The notes beneath the pieces were generated by a model. It was not told the DNA's origin, searched no databases, and saw only the letters and a program-made list of their open reading frames with translations. The translations under genes and the position numbers were made by a program. From Actinomadura roseirufa (GTDB lineage: Bacteria; Actinomycetota; Actinomycetes; Streptosporangiales; Streptosporangiaceae), in NCBI RefSeq assembly GCF_900659635.1, contig NZ_CAACVB010000003.1:38335-102334 (forward strand): 64,000 nt of DNA, given 5' to 3'. Shown piece after piece: positions 16,347 to 25,496 of this stretch (its first letter is position 1; each line of letters opens with the position of its first letter).

Positions 16347-17102
16347 TCAGGCCCGGACGACGAGGGTGTTGCAGATCTTGTCGGCGAACGTCTGCTTGCG
16401 CTCGTCGAACAGGGGCCAGAAGAAGCCGACGTAGCAGGCGAAGCTGTCGGCGAAGTGGGCCAGCCGCCGCACGAACGCGCCACCGAACCCGAGCACCTGT
16501 CCCGTCTGTGCGCTCACCACCCGGATCCCCATCTGGCGCTTGCCGATGGTCTGGCCCGTGGTGCCCTCCTGGTAGATAAGCCAGAGGAAACCACCGACGT
16601 AGAGCACGAGGGCGACCAGCAGGAACAGCAGCCCGAGGACGGCCGCGCCGCCGCCGCCGCTCATGAGCAGGGTGGCGATGAAGTAGAGCACGCCCGCCGG
16701 CACGCCGACGATCAGGCCGTCGATGATGGTGGCACCCGCACGCGACCCCCACTCGGCCAGCTGGCCGGTCGAGCCGTAGTGGTGGTGGTGCACTTCCTGG
16801 TAGCCGGGCTGCCCGGCGGGGGCGGGCTGCTGCCCGTAGCCCGGCTGCGCGGGGGGCTGCTGCCCGTACCCGGGCTGCGCCGGGGGCTGACCGTAACCCG
16901 GCTGCGCGGGAGGCTGCTGCCCGTACCCGGGCTGCGCCGGGGGCTGACCGTAACCCGGGTGCGCCGGGGGCTGCTGCCCGTAGCCTGGCTGCTGCGCAGG
17001 AGGCTGACCATAGCCGGGCTGAGCGGGGGGCTGCTGCCCGTACCCGGGTTGCTGCTGCCCGTAGCCCGGCTGCTGGTTGTACGGGTCGTAGGGGTTACCC
17101 AC
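16347..17102 (-). CDS. RDD-family membrane protein with N-terminal Gly-Tyr-Gln-Pro repeat tail
   Basis: 251 aa, GTG start with AAGGAGC upstream. The first ~105 residues are a low-complexity tail of repeated [10 protein letters not shown] units ending in EVHHHHYG. The rest is an RDD domain: [20 protein letters not shown], two further transmembrane helices, [12 protein letters not shown] (the conserved basic segment) and [25 protein letters not shown] proteins may act in ion or osmolyte exchange. The repeat tail faces the cytoplasm and resembles disordered tails of actinobacterial envelope proteins. At DNA level it is a run of near-identical short repeats (about 16800-17090), prone to length change. 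Confidence 0.9.
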   Translation of the reverse strand: MGNPYDPYNQQPGYGQQQPGYGQQPPAQPGYGQPPAQQPGYGQQPPAHPGYGQPPAQPGYGQQPPAQPGYGQPPAQPGYGQQPPAQPGYGQQPAPAGQPGYQEVHHHHYGSTGQLAEWGSRAGATIIDGLIVGVPAGVLYFIATLLMSGGGGAAVLGLLFLLVALVLYVGGFLWLIYQEGTTGQTIGKRQMGIRVVSAQTGQVLGFGGAFVRRLAHFADSFACYVGFFWPLFDERKQTFADKICNTLVVRA

Positions 17103-17192
17103 ACTTGCTCCTTATTGGTTGACCCTTTGGTTATGTGACGCCCGCCGGACCCGGAGGGCTCCGCAGATCTGACCGACGCAGGGACTTGCGGC

Positions 17193-17642
17193 TCAGACCC
17201 GCAGAACACCGAACCGGAAGAGCTGCCACAGCTCCGACCCCACCAGGGCGGTACCGAGCACCCAGGCACGGGACTTCGGCTGGAGTGCCCACCACCGTCC
17301 TCCCGGCCCCAGTGGCGCGACGGCGAAGCCGATCACACCGGCGACGACCACCGGGTTCGCCAGCACCGCGCGGACCGGATGGCCCGAGCCGCACTCGATG
17401 AACACGGTGGTCCCCCCGCACAGGGGACACGGGACGCCGGTGAGCGTCCGGAAGGGGCAGAGCACGCCGGGGTCGCCGGCACGGTGGACGCATGCCACGC
17501 CGACGGCCGCCACGGCCATCGCCGCGGCCCGCAGCATCAGGCCCGCGGGGCCGTGCCGCGCCGCGGTGAGGGTCCGGCTGACGACCCGGCCCAGCGCACC
17601 TTCCGATGCGCCGGGGGCCGCCGCCCCGGGCATTCCCCCCAA
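17193..17642 (-). CDS. DUF2752-family membrane protein
   Basis: About 149 aa from TTG 17642, which has GGAGG at 5 bases; ATG 17633 is the alternative. A longer frame to 17711 is rejected because its TTG is part of a -35 hexamer. The family core is present: CPFRTLTGVPCPLCGGTT with paired cysteines, followed by HPVRAVLANPVVVAGVIG-type membrane helices. DUF2752 proteins are small two- or three-helix membrane proteins with a conserved CP(F/L)...CP.CG motif. Their function is unknown. Confidence 0.85.
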   Translation of the reverse strand: MGGMPGAAAPGASEGALGRVVSRTLTAARHGPAGLMLRAAAMAVAAVGVACVHRAGDPGVLCPFRTLTGVPCPLCGGTTVFIECGSGHPVRAVLANPVVVAGVIGFAVAPLGPGGRWWALQPKSRAWVLGTALVGSELWQLFRFGVLRV

Positions 17643-17679
17643 CGAATCCTCCGCCTCGATCCCATTTGATGCAGAGTGA

Positions 17680-17711
17680 CCCGTATACGGGTGCACCCGG
17701 AGGTAGGTCAA
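17680..17711 (-). promoter_or_regulatory. Promoter and 12-bp palindrome upstream of the DUF2752 gene
   Basis: On the minus strand TTGACC (17711-17706) is followed by a TATACG-type -10 after about 18 bases. The -10 lies within the perfect palindrome CCCGTATACGGG (17680-17691). A protein bound to the palindrome would block the promoter. Confidence 0.5.
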
Positions 17712-18186
17712 GTCCGATCAACCGTTCGCGGCCGGACCGTTACCCAGAGCGTGAGCGAGACCACCTCGTGGGTAAGAGTAGGACAAACCACCACTACACG
17801 AGCACAGTTTCCTCTTCAATCACCACAGACCCCACACTCACTCGTGGTCCATCACGTACCTGGCGATCGGCCTGGAAGCGGGCGCGGTGAGCGGGAGAGG
17901 CGCTGGAGATGTGGGCTGGTCGCGCGGCACGGGCGCGGGAATTCACGCGCTGCGGCTGGGGCCTGGCGGGGGGCGCACAGCGGGGGGCGCGGCACAGCGG
18001 GGAGACGCGCAGCGGGGCACGGCGCGGGCACGACGGTGGGCGCTGCGCCCGGTGACCCGGTGCGGGAGGAACCGCGCGAACCGGGACTATGCGGGCCGGT
18101 TGCGTGCGCGCGGCAGTGCGGGCGGTCGTGCGACCTGACCCGGCGCCGGGGCGGGGTGGAAGCCGCCGGTGGGGTGGGCCGGGACG
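17712..18186. other. Gene-free interval of about 475 bases
   Basis: Nothing coding is recognised. The first part is of ordinary composition. From about 17880 to 18060 the plus strand is purine-rich with repeated GCGGGG/GGCGCG words, which accounts for the open frames there. No clear terminator, RNA gene or operator was found. The PP2C gene ends at the right border. Confidence 0.5.
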
Positions 18187-18972
18187 TCAGGACTGGCCGG
18201 CGGCGCCCACGGTGCGGGGCGGGTCGGACTCGGTGAGGTGCTCGGCCTCGACGACGTCGGCGACGACCGCGGTGATGTTGTCCGGGCCGCCGTTGTCGCG
18301 GGCCAGCTCGATCAGCCGGTCGACGGCGCGCTGCGGTTCGGCCTCCGCGGACAGCACCTCGTAGATCTTCTGGGCGTCGACCGGCCCACTGAGACCGTCC
18401 GAGCACAGGAGGTAACGGTCGCCGAGCCGGGCCTCGCGCAGGCGCAGGTCGGGTTCTCGGTCGTCCCGGCCGTCCAGGACCCGGTACAGGACGTGCGAGA
18501 GGCGCGACGTCTCGGCCGGGTCGGCGGTCTGGCCCGCCTGCTCGGCCTCCGCCTTGAGCAGCTCGTCCATGGTGTGGTCCTGGGTCATCTGGAAGAGCTC
18601 GCCGTCGCGCAGCAGATAACCGCGCGAGTCGCCGATGTGGGCGAGCGCGACGGACTGCCCGGACCACAGCATCGCGGTGAGCGTCGTGCCCATGCGGCTC
18701 AGGTCGGGGCGCTCCTCGCGGACGATGCGCAACTTCTCGTTGGCCTCGGCCACCGCGCGGCCCAGGATCTCGACAAGGTCGTCACTGGGGGCACCGGTGT
18801 CCAGCGAGCGCAGCGAGCCGATGACGGTCGAGCTCGCGACCTCGCCGCCGGCATAGCCGCCCATGCCGTCCGCGACCGCGATCAACCGCGCACCGGCGTA
18901 GCCCGAGTCCTCGTTGTTCTCTCGGTTGCACCCGATGTCACTGCCTGCTGCGTACCTGATTGCTACGTTCAT
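18187..18972 (-). CDS. PP2C-family serine/threonine protein phosphatase
   Basis: 261 aa. All metal-binding motifs of bacterial PP2C (PstP/Stp-like) are present: RENNEDSGY, AVADGMGGYAGGE, MGTTLTAML, AHIGDSRGYLLR, LCSDGLSG and GGPDNITAVV. It is soluble, without the transmembrane and extracellular parts of PstP, so it is a free cytoplasmic phosphatase rather than the cell-division one. It probably opposes Hanks-type kinases encoded elsewhere. It lies 36 bases from the response-regulator gene on the same strand, so co-transcription is possible. Confidence 0.93.
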   Translation of the reverse strand: MNVAIRYAAGSDIGCNRENNEDSGYAGARLIAVADGMGGYAGGEVASSTVIGSLRSLDTGAPSDDLVEILGRAVAEANEKLRIVREERPDLSRMGTTLTAMLWSGQSVALAHIGDSRGYLLRDGELFQMTQDHTMDELLKAEAEQAGQTADPAETSRLSHVLYRVLDGRDDREPDLRLREARLGDRYLLCSDGLSGPVDAQKIYEVLSAEAEPQRAVDRLIELARDNGGPDNITAVVADVVEAEHLTESDPPRTVGAAGQS

Positions 18973-19008
18973 ACCAATTTCGATGACGATCCTGTCAGAG
19001 GAGCGGAT

Positions 19009-19677
19009 TCAATCACGGACGGCCTCCCCGTTGGTCCCGACACCATGCCGGACCGCGTAGAGGGCCGCCTGTGTCCGATCCTGGACTCCCAGTTTCATGA
19101 GCAGATTACTGACGTGCGTCTTGACCGTCTTCTCGGAGACGACGAGCGCGCGGGCGATCTCCCGGTTCGACCGTCCCCGCGCGATGTGCACGAGCACCTC
19201 CCGTTCCCGTTCGGTCAGCGCGGCCAGGCCGCGGTCGTCGGCGGACGCCGGCTCCGCCCGCACCATCGCCTCGGCCGCGTCGGGCGCGAACAGGACGTGC
19301 CCGTCGTGGACGGCTCGGATCGCCTGGACGAGGGCCTGCGGGTCGACGTCCTTGTAGAGGTACCCGGCGGCACCCGCCTGTACTGCCGGGAGCACGTGCG
19401 CGCGTTCCGTGACGCTGGTGAGTATCAGGACGCGCGCCGCGACCCCGCGTGCCCGCAGCTCCGTCAGCGCGGCCAAGCCGTCGGCGCCCGGCATCTTGAG
19501 GTCCATCAGCACGATATCGGGCTTCAGGGATTCGGCCAGCGTCACGGCCGACGTGCCGTCGGCGGCCTCGCCGACGACGTCGATGTCGTCCTGGATGCCG
19601 AGGAACGTGCGCAGGCCCTGCCGCACGACGGGGTGGTCGTCGGCGATCAGGACCCGGATGGGGTCGCGGGTGGTCAT
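19009..19677 (-). CDS. NarL/LuxR-family response regulator
   Basis: 222 aa. Receiver domain (1-125) with the acidic pair in IADDHPVVRQG and the phospho-acceptor Asp in DIVLMDLKMPGADG. The LuxR helix-turn-helix is at about 150-210 (LTEREREVLVHIARGRSNRE, VSEKTVKTHVSNLLMKLGV). It starts 10 bases after the sensor-kinase gene, forming a classical two-gene operon, and is probably phosphorylated by it. Confidence 0.95.
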   Translation of the reverse strand: MTTRDPIRVLIADDHPVVRQGLRTFLGIQDDIDVVGEAADGTSAVTLAESLKPDIVLMDLKMPGADGLAALTELRARGVAARVLILTSVTERAHVLPAVQAGAAGYLYKDVDPQALVQAIRAVHDGHVLFAPDAAEAMVRAEPASADDRGLAALTEREREVLVHIARGRSNREIARALVVSEKTVKTHVSNLLMKLGVQDRTQAALYAVRHGVGTNGEAVRD

Positions 19678-19687
19678 CGGCGCCCCC

Positions 19688-20824
19688 TCACAGCGGTATC
19701 TCCAGCCGGACGGTCGTGCCGCGGCCGGGCGCGGCGTCGATGGCGAGGTTCCCGCCGATCGAGCGGGCCCGCTCGCGCATGGAGGCCAGGCCGAGGCCGC
19801 CCTGCGCGTCGGCGCCGGCGTCGAAGCCGGTGCCGTCGTCGGCCACCTCCAGGACGACCCGGCCGTCGTCGGCGGCCAGCCGGACGTCCACGGCGCGGGC
19901 CCCGGCGTGTCGCAGCGCGTTGTAGAGCGCCTCCTGGGCGATGCGGTAGGCGACGGCCTCGTGCTCCTCCGGCAGGACGTCCGCGCCCGCGGCGGTGAAG
20001 CGGACGGCGGTGTCGTGGGCCCGGTCGAGGACCTCGACGTGCTTGCGCAGCGAGGCGACCAGGCCGTCGGCGAGGTCGGCGGGCCGCAGCTCGAAGATCA
20101 CGGCGCGGAGCTCGGCGAGGGCGTCGGCGGCCAGCCGCTCCACCTGCTCCAGCTCGGTGACGGTACGGACCGGGTCGCGCTCGGCCAGGGCGGAGGCGGT
20201 GCGGGCGGTCAGCCGCAGCGAGAACAGCTTCTGCGCGACCGCGTCGTGCAGCTCCCGGGCGAGCCGGTTGCGCTCGGCGATGACGGTCAGCTCGCGGTTG
20301 TGCTCGTACAGGCGCGCGTTGGTGAGGGCGAGCGCGGCGTGCGCGGCGAAGAGGGTCAGCAGCTCCTCGTCGTCGGCCGTGAACCCCCCGGGGGCGCCCT
20401 TGTTGGCGAGGAAGATGATGCCGAGGACCTCGTCGCCGTCGAGGATGCGGACGCCGAGGAAGTCCTTGAGGACGGGGTGGGCGACGGGCCAGCCCTCGAA
20501 CTCCGGCGCGCGGCGGATGTCGCGCAGCCGCTTGGGCGTGTCGCCGTGGAGCATCGCGGCGAGCATGCCGTGCTGGCGGGGCAGCGGGCCGATCCGGTCC
20601 CACTCGTCGTCGGAGACGCCCTCGACGACGAACTCGGCGAAGGAGCCCTCGTCGTCGGGCAGGCCGAGCGCGGCGTACCGGGCGTCCAGGAGCTGCGCGG
20701 CGGCGCGCACGATCACCTGGAGCACCTCGTGGACCGACAGGTGGCGGGTCACGGCGAGCACGGCGGAGCTGACGGCGTGCAGGGTCGCGCCCTGGCCGCC
20801 GACGTGCCCGTCCTCGATGCCCAT
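19688..20824 (-). CDS. GAF-domain sensor histidine kinase (HisKA_3 type)
   Basis: 378 aa. Start ATG 20824 (MGIEDGHVGGQGATLHAVSS), preceded by GAGGGA; an ATG 15 codons earlier is possible. GAF domain at about 25-165. HisKA_3 dimerisation helix with the phospho-acceptor His in NRLARELHDAVAQKLFSLRL, then HATPase_c with VRFTAAGADVLPEEHEAVAYR-type N-box, DDGTGFD and GLGLASMRERARSIGG. It has no transmembrane segment, so the signal is cytoplasmic. GAF proteins of this DevS-like form can bind heme or small ligands; that is not decidable here. Confidence 0.93.
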   Translation of the reverse strand: MGIEDGHVGGQGATLHAVSSAVLAVTRHLSVHEVLQVIVRAAAQLLDARYAALGLPDDEGSFAEFVVEGVSDDEWDRIGPLPRQHGMLAAMLHGDTPKRLRDIRRAPEFEGWPVAHPVLKDFLGVRILDGDEVLGIIFLANKGAPGGFTADDEELLTLFAAHAALALTNARLYEHNRELTVIAERNRLARELHDAVAQKLFSLRLTARTASALAERDPVRTVTELEQVERLAADALAELRAVIFELRPADLADGLVASLRKHVEVLDRAHDTAVRFTAAGADVLPEEHEAVAYRIAQEALYNALRHAGARAVDVRLAADDGRVVLEVADDGTGFDAGADAQGGLGLASMRERARSIGGNLAIDAAPGRGTTVRLEIPL

Positions 20825-21072
20825 TTCCGATCCCTCGCGTCCGCCCCGGGCCCCTCCCGGTGCCCGCATGTGAAGACCGTACTCTCTGGCCAGGTCATCC
20901 CGAATCAGCCCGCGGGCTTATGTACGGGACGCGCCACGGCCGTCACCTACTCCCCGGGTGCCATGTCCGCCCGCGGGCGGTTCGCCGGACCCTGGTCCTA
21001 CGACCATCGGACGACCGGTCCGGGGGCCGCCGCCCGATGCCGCGCGGCGTGCGCCTTCCTAGCCTCGGGAGC

Positions 21073-21753
21073 ATGAAGACCGCACTGATCACCGGGGCGT
21101 CCCGGGGACTCGGCCGGGCCCTGGCCCGCGCGCTCGCCGGGGACGGCTGGACCCTCATCGTCGACGCGCGCGACGCCGCCGTCCTGCGGGCGGCCGCCGC
21201 GGAGATCGGCGGCGCCGTCACCGCGATCGCCGGGGACGTCGCCGACGCCGCGCACCGGGCGGCGCTGGCGCGCGCCGCGGCGGACGCCGGCGGGCTCGAC
21301 CTGCTCGTCAACAACGCGAGCACGCTCGGCACGACCCCGCTGCCGCGGCTGGCCGACCAGCCCGTCGAGGACCTCGCGCGGACGTTCGCGACGAACGCGC
21401 TGGCACCGCTGGCGCTGGTCCAGGCCGTCCTGCCGGGGCTGCGCGAGCGCGGCGGCGCCGTGCTCAACATCAGCTCGGACGCGGCGGTCGAGGGCTACCC
21501 GGCGTGGGGCGGCTACGGGGCGAGCAAGGCGGCCCTGGAGCAGCTCTCCCGCGTCCTCGCCGAGGAGGAGCCGGACGTGGTGGTGTGGTGGGCCGACCCG
21601 GGGGAGATGCGCACCGACATGCTCCGCGCGGCGGGCGAGGACGCCGACGCCGCGCCGCCGCCGGAGGAGGCCGCCGCCGCGCTGCGCCGGCTGATCATCG
21701 AGCGGCCGCCGAGCGGCCGGTACCGGGCCGCCGACCTGGCGGCCCGGCGATGA
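21073..21753 (+). CDS. Short-chain dehydrogenase/reductase
   Basis: 226 aa, classical SDR. Nucleotide-binding TGASRGLGRALA (TGxxxGxG), NNAS, catalytic Ser in NISSDAAVEG, and Tyr/Lys in GYGASKAALEQL (YxxxK). The substrate is unknown. The stop overlaps the MFS start (ATGA), and the MFS stop overlaps queA, so the three genes form one tightly coupled operon. Confidence 0.93.
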   Translation: MKTALITGASRGLGRALARALAGDGWTLIVDARDAAVLRAAAAEIGGAVTAIAGDVADAAHRAALARAAADAGGLDLLVNNASTLGTTPLPRLADQPVEDLARTFATNALAPLALVQAVLPGLRERGGAVLNISSDAAVEGYPAWGGYGASKAALEQLSRVLAEEEPDVVVWWADPGEMRTDMLRAAGEDADAAPPPEEAAAALRRLIIERPPSGRYRAADLAARR

Positions 21754-23141
21754 CCACCGCCCTCGAACCCGACGACCTCGTTCCGGCCGCGCCCCGGGTG
21801 GGCGTGCTCGGCGCCGGGTACCGGACCGCGACGCTCGGCATCGTCATGGTCGTGACGCTGCTGGCGTTCGAGGCCATGGCGGTCGGGACCGTCATGCCGG
21901 TCGTGGCCGACGACCTGGACGGCCTGTCCCTGTACGCGTGGGGTTTCAGCGCCACGCTGATCACGAGCGTGCTGTCGACCGTGCTGGCCGGCGGATGGGT
22001 GGACCGGTCGGGACCGTCCCGGCCGCTCATGGTCGGCCTGGTGACGTTCGTCGGCGGGCTCGCGGCCGCCGGGCTGGCGCCGACGATGTGGCTGTTCGTG
22101 CTCGGCCGGGCGGTGCAGGGCCTCGGGATGGGCGTGGCGATGGTCGCGACCTACGTGCTGATCGCGCGCGTCTACCCGGACGAGCTGCGGTCGCGAGTGT
22201 TCGCGGCGCTGTCGGCGGCGTGGGTGGTGCCGTCGCTGATCGGCCCCGCCGTCGGCGGCGCCGTCGCCGAGCACGCGGGCTGGCGATGGGTGTTCCTCGG
22301 GTTGATCCCCCTGGTCGTCCCGTCGGCGCTGCTGCTGGTCCCGGTGCTGCGCGGCCTCACGTCGGTCGACGCCGCTCCCGCGTCGGGCAAGGCCCGCCAC
22401 GTCGCGGCGGTGACCGTCTCGGCGGGCGCCGGGGTGCTGCTGTACGGGCTCGGGGAACTGGGCTGGGTGCTCGTCCCGGCCGCGGCCATCGGGCTGGCGG
22501 GGCTGGCGTTCGGGCTGCCCCGGCTGCTGCCCGCCGGAGCGCTGCGGCTCCGCCGCGGCCTGCCGAGCGTCGTCGTCGCCCGGGGGCTGCTGGCCGGCGC
22601 CTTCTTCGGCACGGACGTCTTCATCCCGCTCGCGCTGACCTCCCTGCGCGGGTTCAGCGCCACCGAGGCGGGCGTCGTGCTGACCGTCGGGGGACTCGGC
22701 TGGTCCGCGGCGTCCCAGATCCAGGGCCGGTCTGAGCGCTCGCGTGAGTTCTTCGTGCTCCTCGGTGCCGTTCTGGTCACCACCGGGATCGTCGGCGCCA
22801 TGGTCGCGCTCCAGGTGTCGGGCTGGGCGGCCGCGCCCGCCTGGATCATCGGCGGCGCGGGGATGGGCTTCGCGAACAGCAGCCTCAGCGTCCTGACGCT
22901 CGGCCTGTCCCCCGAGGGCGAGCAGGGCGTCAACTCCTCCGCGCTCCAGATCGCCGACACCCTCGGCTCGTCCGTGGTGGTGGGGCTGGCGGGCGCGTTC
23001 GTCACCGGGTCCGGCTCCGGCCGGCTCGGCACCGGGCTGGCCGTCGCGGGGGCGCTGCTCGCCGCGGTCGCCGCCCTCGGAGTCATCGCCGCCCTCCGGC
23101 TCCGGCCCGCGGGCGTCCCACGGCCGGAGGCCGCGCCATGA
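21750..23141 (+). CDS. MFS transporter (multidrug-efflux type)
   Basis: 463 aa, about 12-14 transmembrane helices. The first-half motif GGWVDRSGPSRPLMVG corresponds to the loop-2/3 MFS signature, and RAVQGLGMGVAMV to the drug-H+ antiporter helix. It is middle gene of the SDR-MFS-queA operon. The unusual pairing with a tRNA-modification-like enzyme gives no clear substrate. Confidence 0.9.
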   Translation: MTTALEPDDLVPAAPRVGVLGAGYRTATLGIVMVVTLLAFEAMAVGTVMPVVADDLDGLSLYAWGFSATLITSVLSTVLAGGWVDRSGPSRPLMVGLVTFVGGLAAAGLAPTMWLFVLGRAVQGLGMGVAMVATYVLIARVYPDELRSRVFAALSAAWVVPSLIGPAVGGAVAEHAGWRWVFLGLIPLVVPSALLLVPVLRGLTSVDAAPASGKARHVAAVTVSAGAGVLLYGLGELGWVLVPAAAIGLAGLAFGLPRLLPAGALRLRRGLPSVVVARGLLAGAFFGTDVFIPLALTSLRGFSATEAGVVLTVGGLGWSAASQIQGRSERSREFFVLLGAVLVTTGIVGAMVALQVSGWAAAPAWIIGGAGMGFANSSLSVLTLGLSPEGEQGVNSSALQIADTLGSSVVVGLAGAFVTGSGSGRLGTGLAVAGALLAAVAALGVIAALRLRPAGVPRPEAAP

Positions 23142-24163
23142 CCGGAACGCTCGACTTCGTCCTGCCCTCCGCGCTGGAGGCCCACGAGCCGCCGGAGGCG
23201 CGCGGCCGTCCCCGCGACGGCGTCCGGCTGCTGGTCGGGCGGCGCGGGTCCGGCGAGGTCTCGCACCACGTGTTCGGCGAGCTGCCCGGCCTGCTGGCGG
23301 CCGGGGACCTGCTGGTCGTCAACACCTCCGCCACGCTGCCCGCCGCCGTCCGGCTGGACCGGATCGGCGTGCACTTCTCGACCCCCGTCCCCGGCGAGGA
23401 CGGCCGGAGCTGGCTGGTCGAGCTGCGCAGCCTCGACGGGAAGACCAGCCGCCCGTACCGGGGAGGGTCGCCCGGCGAGTGGATCCCGATGCCCGGGGGA
23501 GCCACGCTCACGCTCGTCCAGCGGCGCACCGAGCGGCTCTGGCGCGCGCGCCTGAGCACCGACGTCGTCCCGTACCTGCGGCGGTACGGGACGCCCATCC
23601 GCTACGGGTACGTCCGCCGGGACTGGCCCACCTCCACCTACCAGACCGCGTTCGCCCACGACCGGACGACGGGCAGCGCGGAGATGCCGAGCGCCGCCCG
23701 TCCCTTCACCCCCGAGCTCGTGACCCGGCTCGTCTCGCGGGGCGTCCTCATCGCTCCGATCACCTTGCACACGGGTGTGGCGTCCCCAGAGGCGCACGAG
23801 CCCCCATACGCCGAGCGTTACGAGGTCCCCGCGGAGACCGCCGCACTCGTGGAACACGTCCGCGCGCGCTCTGGACGGGTGATCGCCGTGGGAACGACGG
23901 CCGTCCGCGCCCTGGAAACGGCCGTAGACGCCAGTGGACGCGTCCAGGCGGCCGAGGGGTGGACCGAGCACATTGTCACGCCCCAGGGCGGCGTAAGGGC
24001 CGTGGACGGCCTTCTGACGGGCCTCCATGAGCCCAAGTCGTCCCATTTGATGATGTTGACCGCTATCGCGGGACATGACCTTCTGGCGTCCACATATCGG
24101 GCCGCCCTGAAGGAGGGCTACTTGTGGCATGAGTTCGGGGACGCGAACCTCCTCCTTCCGTGA
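23138..24163 (+). CDS. queA: S-adenosylmethionine:tRNA ribosyltransferase-isomerase (QueA-like)
   Basis: 341 aa. Family motifs are present: DLLVVNTSATLPAAV, HTGV near APITLHTGV, PYAERYEVP, RVIAVGTTAVRALE, TEHIVTPQG and the LLTGLHEPKSSHLMMLTAIAG block. QueA adds the ribosyl moiety of SAM to preQ1 in tRNA to form epoxyqueuosine. No other queuosine gene (tgt, queC-F, queG) is in the window. The divergent N-terminal half (QueA normally starts with short strands and a DYDLP motif) suggests it may be an actinobacterial variant with a changed role. Confidence 0.85.
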   Translation: MTGTLDFVLPSALEAHEPPEARGRPRDGVRLLVGRRGSGEVSHHVFGELPGLLAAGDLLVVNTSATLPAAVRLDRIGVHFSTPVPGEDGRSWLVELRSLDGKTSRPYRGGSPGEWIPMPGGATLTLVQRRTERLWRARLSTDVVPYLRRYGTPIRYGYVRRDWPTSTYQTAFAHDRTTGSAEMPSAARPFTPELVTRLVSRGVLIAPITLHTGVASPEAHEPPYAERYEVPAETAALVEHVRARSGRVIAVGTTAVRALETAVDASGRVQAAEGWTEHIVTPQGGVRAVDGLLTGLHEPKSSHLMMLTAIAGHDLLASTYRAALKEGYLWHEFGDANLLLP

Positions 24164-24195
24164 CCTGCCCCGGGACAATGTTCACCCGCAGGTCA
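24161..24195 (+). terminator. Hairpin at the queA stop codon
   Basis: TGACCTGC (24161-24168, beginning with the queA TGA) and GCAGGTCA (24188-24195) form an 8-bp stem with a 19-nt loop. There is no T-run. It may terminate the operon or act as a regulatory hairpin ahead of serB. Confidence 0.4.
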
Positions 24196-24266
24196 GATGA
24201 CCGACGTCTTGCATGGTGGACGTCACAGGCGATCCTCGCGCCCCGGCCGGTACCGTGGTGAAAAGC

Positions 24267-25469
24267 ATGGACGGCTCAGCAGAGCGAACGCTGCTCATCA
24301 CCCTCACCGGCCGCGACCGCCCTGGCGTGACGTCGCGCCTGTTCGGCACGCTCGCCGAGTTCCCGCTCACCGTCGCCGACGTGGAGCAGGTCGTGATCCG
24401 CGGCCGGCTCGTGCTCGGGGTCCTGGTCGCCTACACCGAGGGCGCCGACATCGGGCGGGTCTGGAACGCGACCGAGAAGGTCGCGACGGACCTCGACATG
24501 GACATCGAGCTGTCGACCGGGCGCAACAAGCGGGTACCGAAGCGCAGCGGGCGGCTCCACGTCACCGTCACCGGCGCCCCGCTGATGCCCGCCGCGATGG
24601 CCGGCATCGCCGCCCGGATCGCGGCCAACGGCGCGAACATCGACCGCATCGAGCGGCTCGCGGGCAACCCCGTCACCTGCATCGAGATGGACGTCTCCGG
24701 CGCCGAGCCCGAGCGGCTGCGCGCCGGGCTGGCCGCCGAGGCCGCCGAGCAGCAGGTGGACGTCGCCGTCCAGCACGGCGGGCTGCACCGGCGCGCCAAG
24801 CGGCTGATCGTCATGGACGTCGACTCCACCCTGATCCAGGGCGAGGTCATCGAGCTGCTCGCCCGGCACGCGGGCTGCCTCGACGAGGTCGCCAAGGTCA
24901 CCGAGGCGGCGATGCGCGGCGAGCTGGACTTCGAGGGCTCGCTGCGCGAACGCGTCGCGCTGCTCGCCGGGCTCGACGCCGCCGCCATCGACGAGGTCCG
25001 CGGCGAGCTGCGGCTGGCCGCCGGCGCCCGCACGCTGGTGCGCACCCTCAAGCGGCTCGACTACAAGTTCGCGATCGTCAGCGGCGGCTTCACGCAGGTC
25101 ACCGAGGCCCTCGTGGACGACCTCGGCATCGACTACTCCGCCGCCAACACCCTGGAGATCCAGGACGGCAAGCTCACCGGCCGCGTCACCGGCCCGGTCA
25201 TCGACCGCGCGGGCAAGGCCGCGGCGCTGGAGCGGTTCGCCCGCGAGGCGGGGATCCCGGTCAGCCAGACGGTCGCCATCGGCGACGGCGCCAACGACCT
25301 CGACATGCTCCAGGCCGCGGGCCTCGGCATCGCCTACAACGCCAAGCCCGTCGTCCGGCAGGCCGCCGACACCGCCGTCAACGTCCCCTACCTGGACACG
25401 ATCCTCTTCCTGCTCGGCATCTCCCGTGAAGAGGTCGAGGCCGCCGACGCCGCCGACGCCTCCCTCTAG
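24267..25469 (+). CDS. serB: Phosphoserine phosphatase SerB with N-terminal ACT domains
   Basis: 400 aa from ATG 24267; an in-frame ATG 18 codons earlier (24213) is possible. Two ACT-type domains (about 5-165: LLITLTGRDRPGVTSRLFG, LHVTVTGAPLMPAAMAGIA) precede the HAD phosphatase (about 190-390) with nucleophile motif DVDSTLIQGEVIELLA, VSGGFT and GDGANDLDML. It catalyses the last step of serine synthesis; the ACT part suggests serine feedback. This is the two-ACT SerB2 form known in mycobacteria. Confidence 0.95.
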   Translation: MDGSAERTLLITLTGRDRPGVTSRLFGTLAEFPLTVADVEQVVIRGRLVLGVLVAYTEGADIGRVWNATEKVATDLDMDIELSTGRNKRVPKRSGRLHVTVTGAPLMPAAMAGIAARIAANGANIDRIERLAGNPVTCIEMDVSGAEPERLRAGLAAEAAEQQVDVAVQHGGLHRRAKRLIVMDVDSTLIQGEVIELLARHAGCLDEVAKVTEAAMRGELDFEGSLRERVALLAGLDAAAIDEVRGELRLAAGARTLVRTLKRLDYKFAIVSGGFTQVTEALVDDLGIDYSAANTLEIQDGKLTGRVTGPVIDRAGKAAALERFAREAGIPVSQTVAIGDGANDLDMLQAAGLGIAYNAKPVVRQAADTAVNVPYLDTILFLLGISREEVEAADAADASL

Positions 25470-25478
25470 ACCACCCGC

Positions 25479-25496
25479 GCGGGCCGCGCGGCCCGC
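25479..25496. terminator. GC-rich hairpin after serB
   Basis: GCGGGCC-GCGC-GGCCCGC is a perfect 18-bp palindrome starting 10 bases after the serB stop. A second overlapping GCCCGC/GGGCGGGC pairing follows (25491-25510). It has no T-run but fits GC-rich actinobacterial terminators. Confidence 0.5.

Noticed and set aside
17887..18138. An 83-codon rightward frame in the spacer before the PP2C gene
   Set aside because: Gly/Arg-rich translation of a purine-rich stretch, with no supported start.
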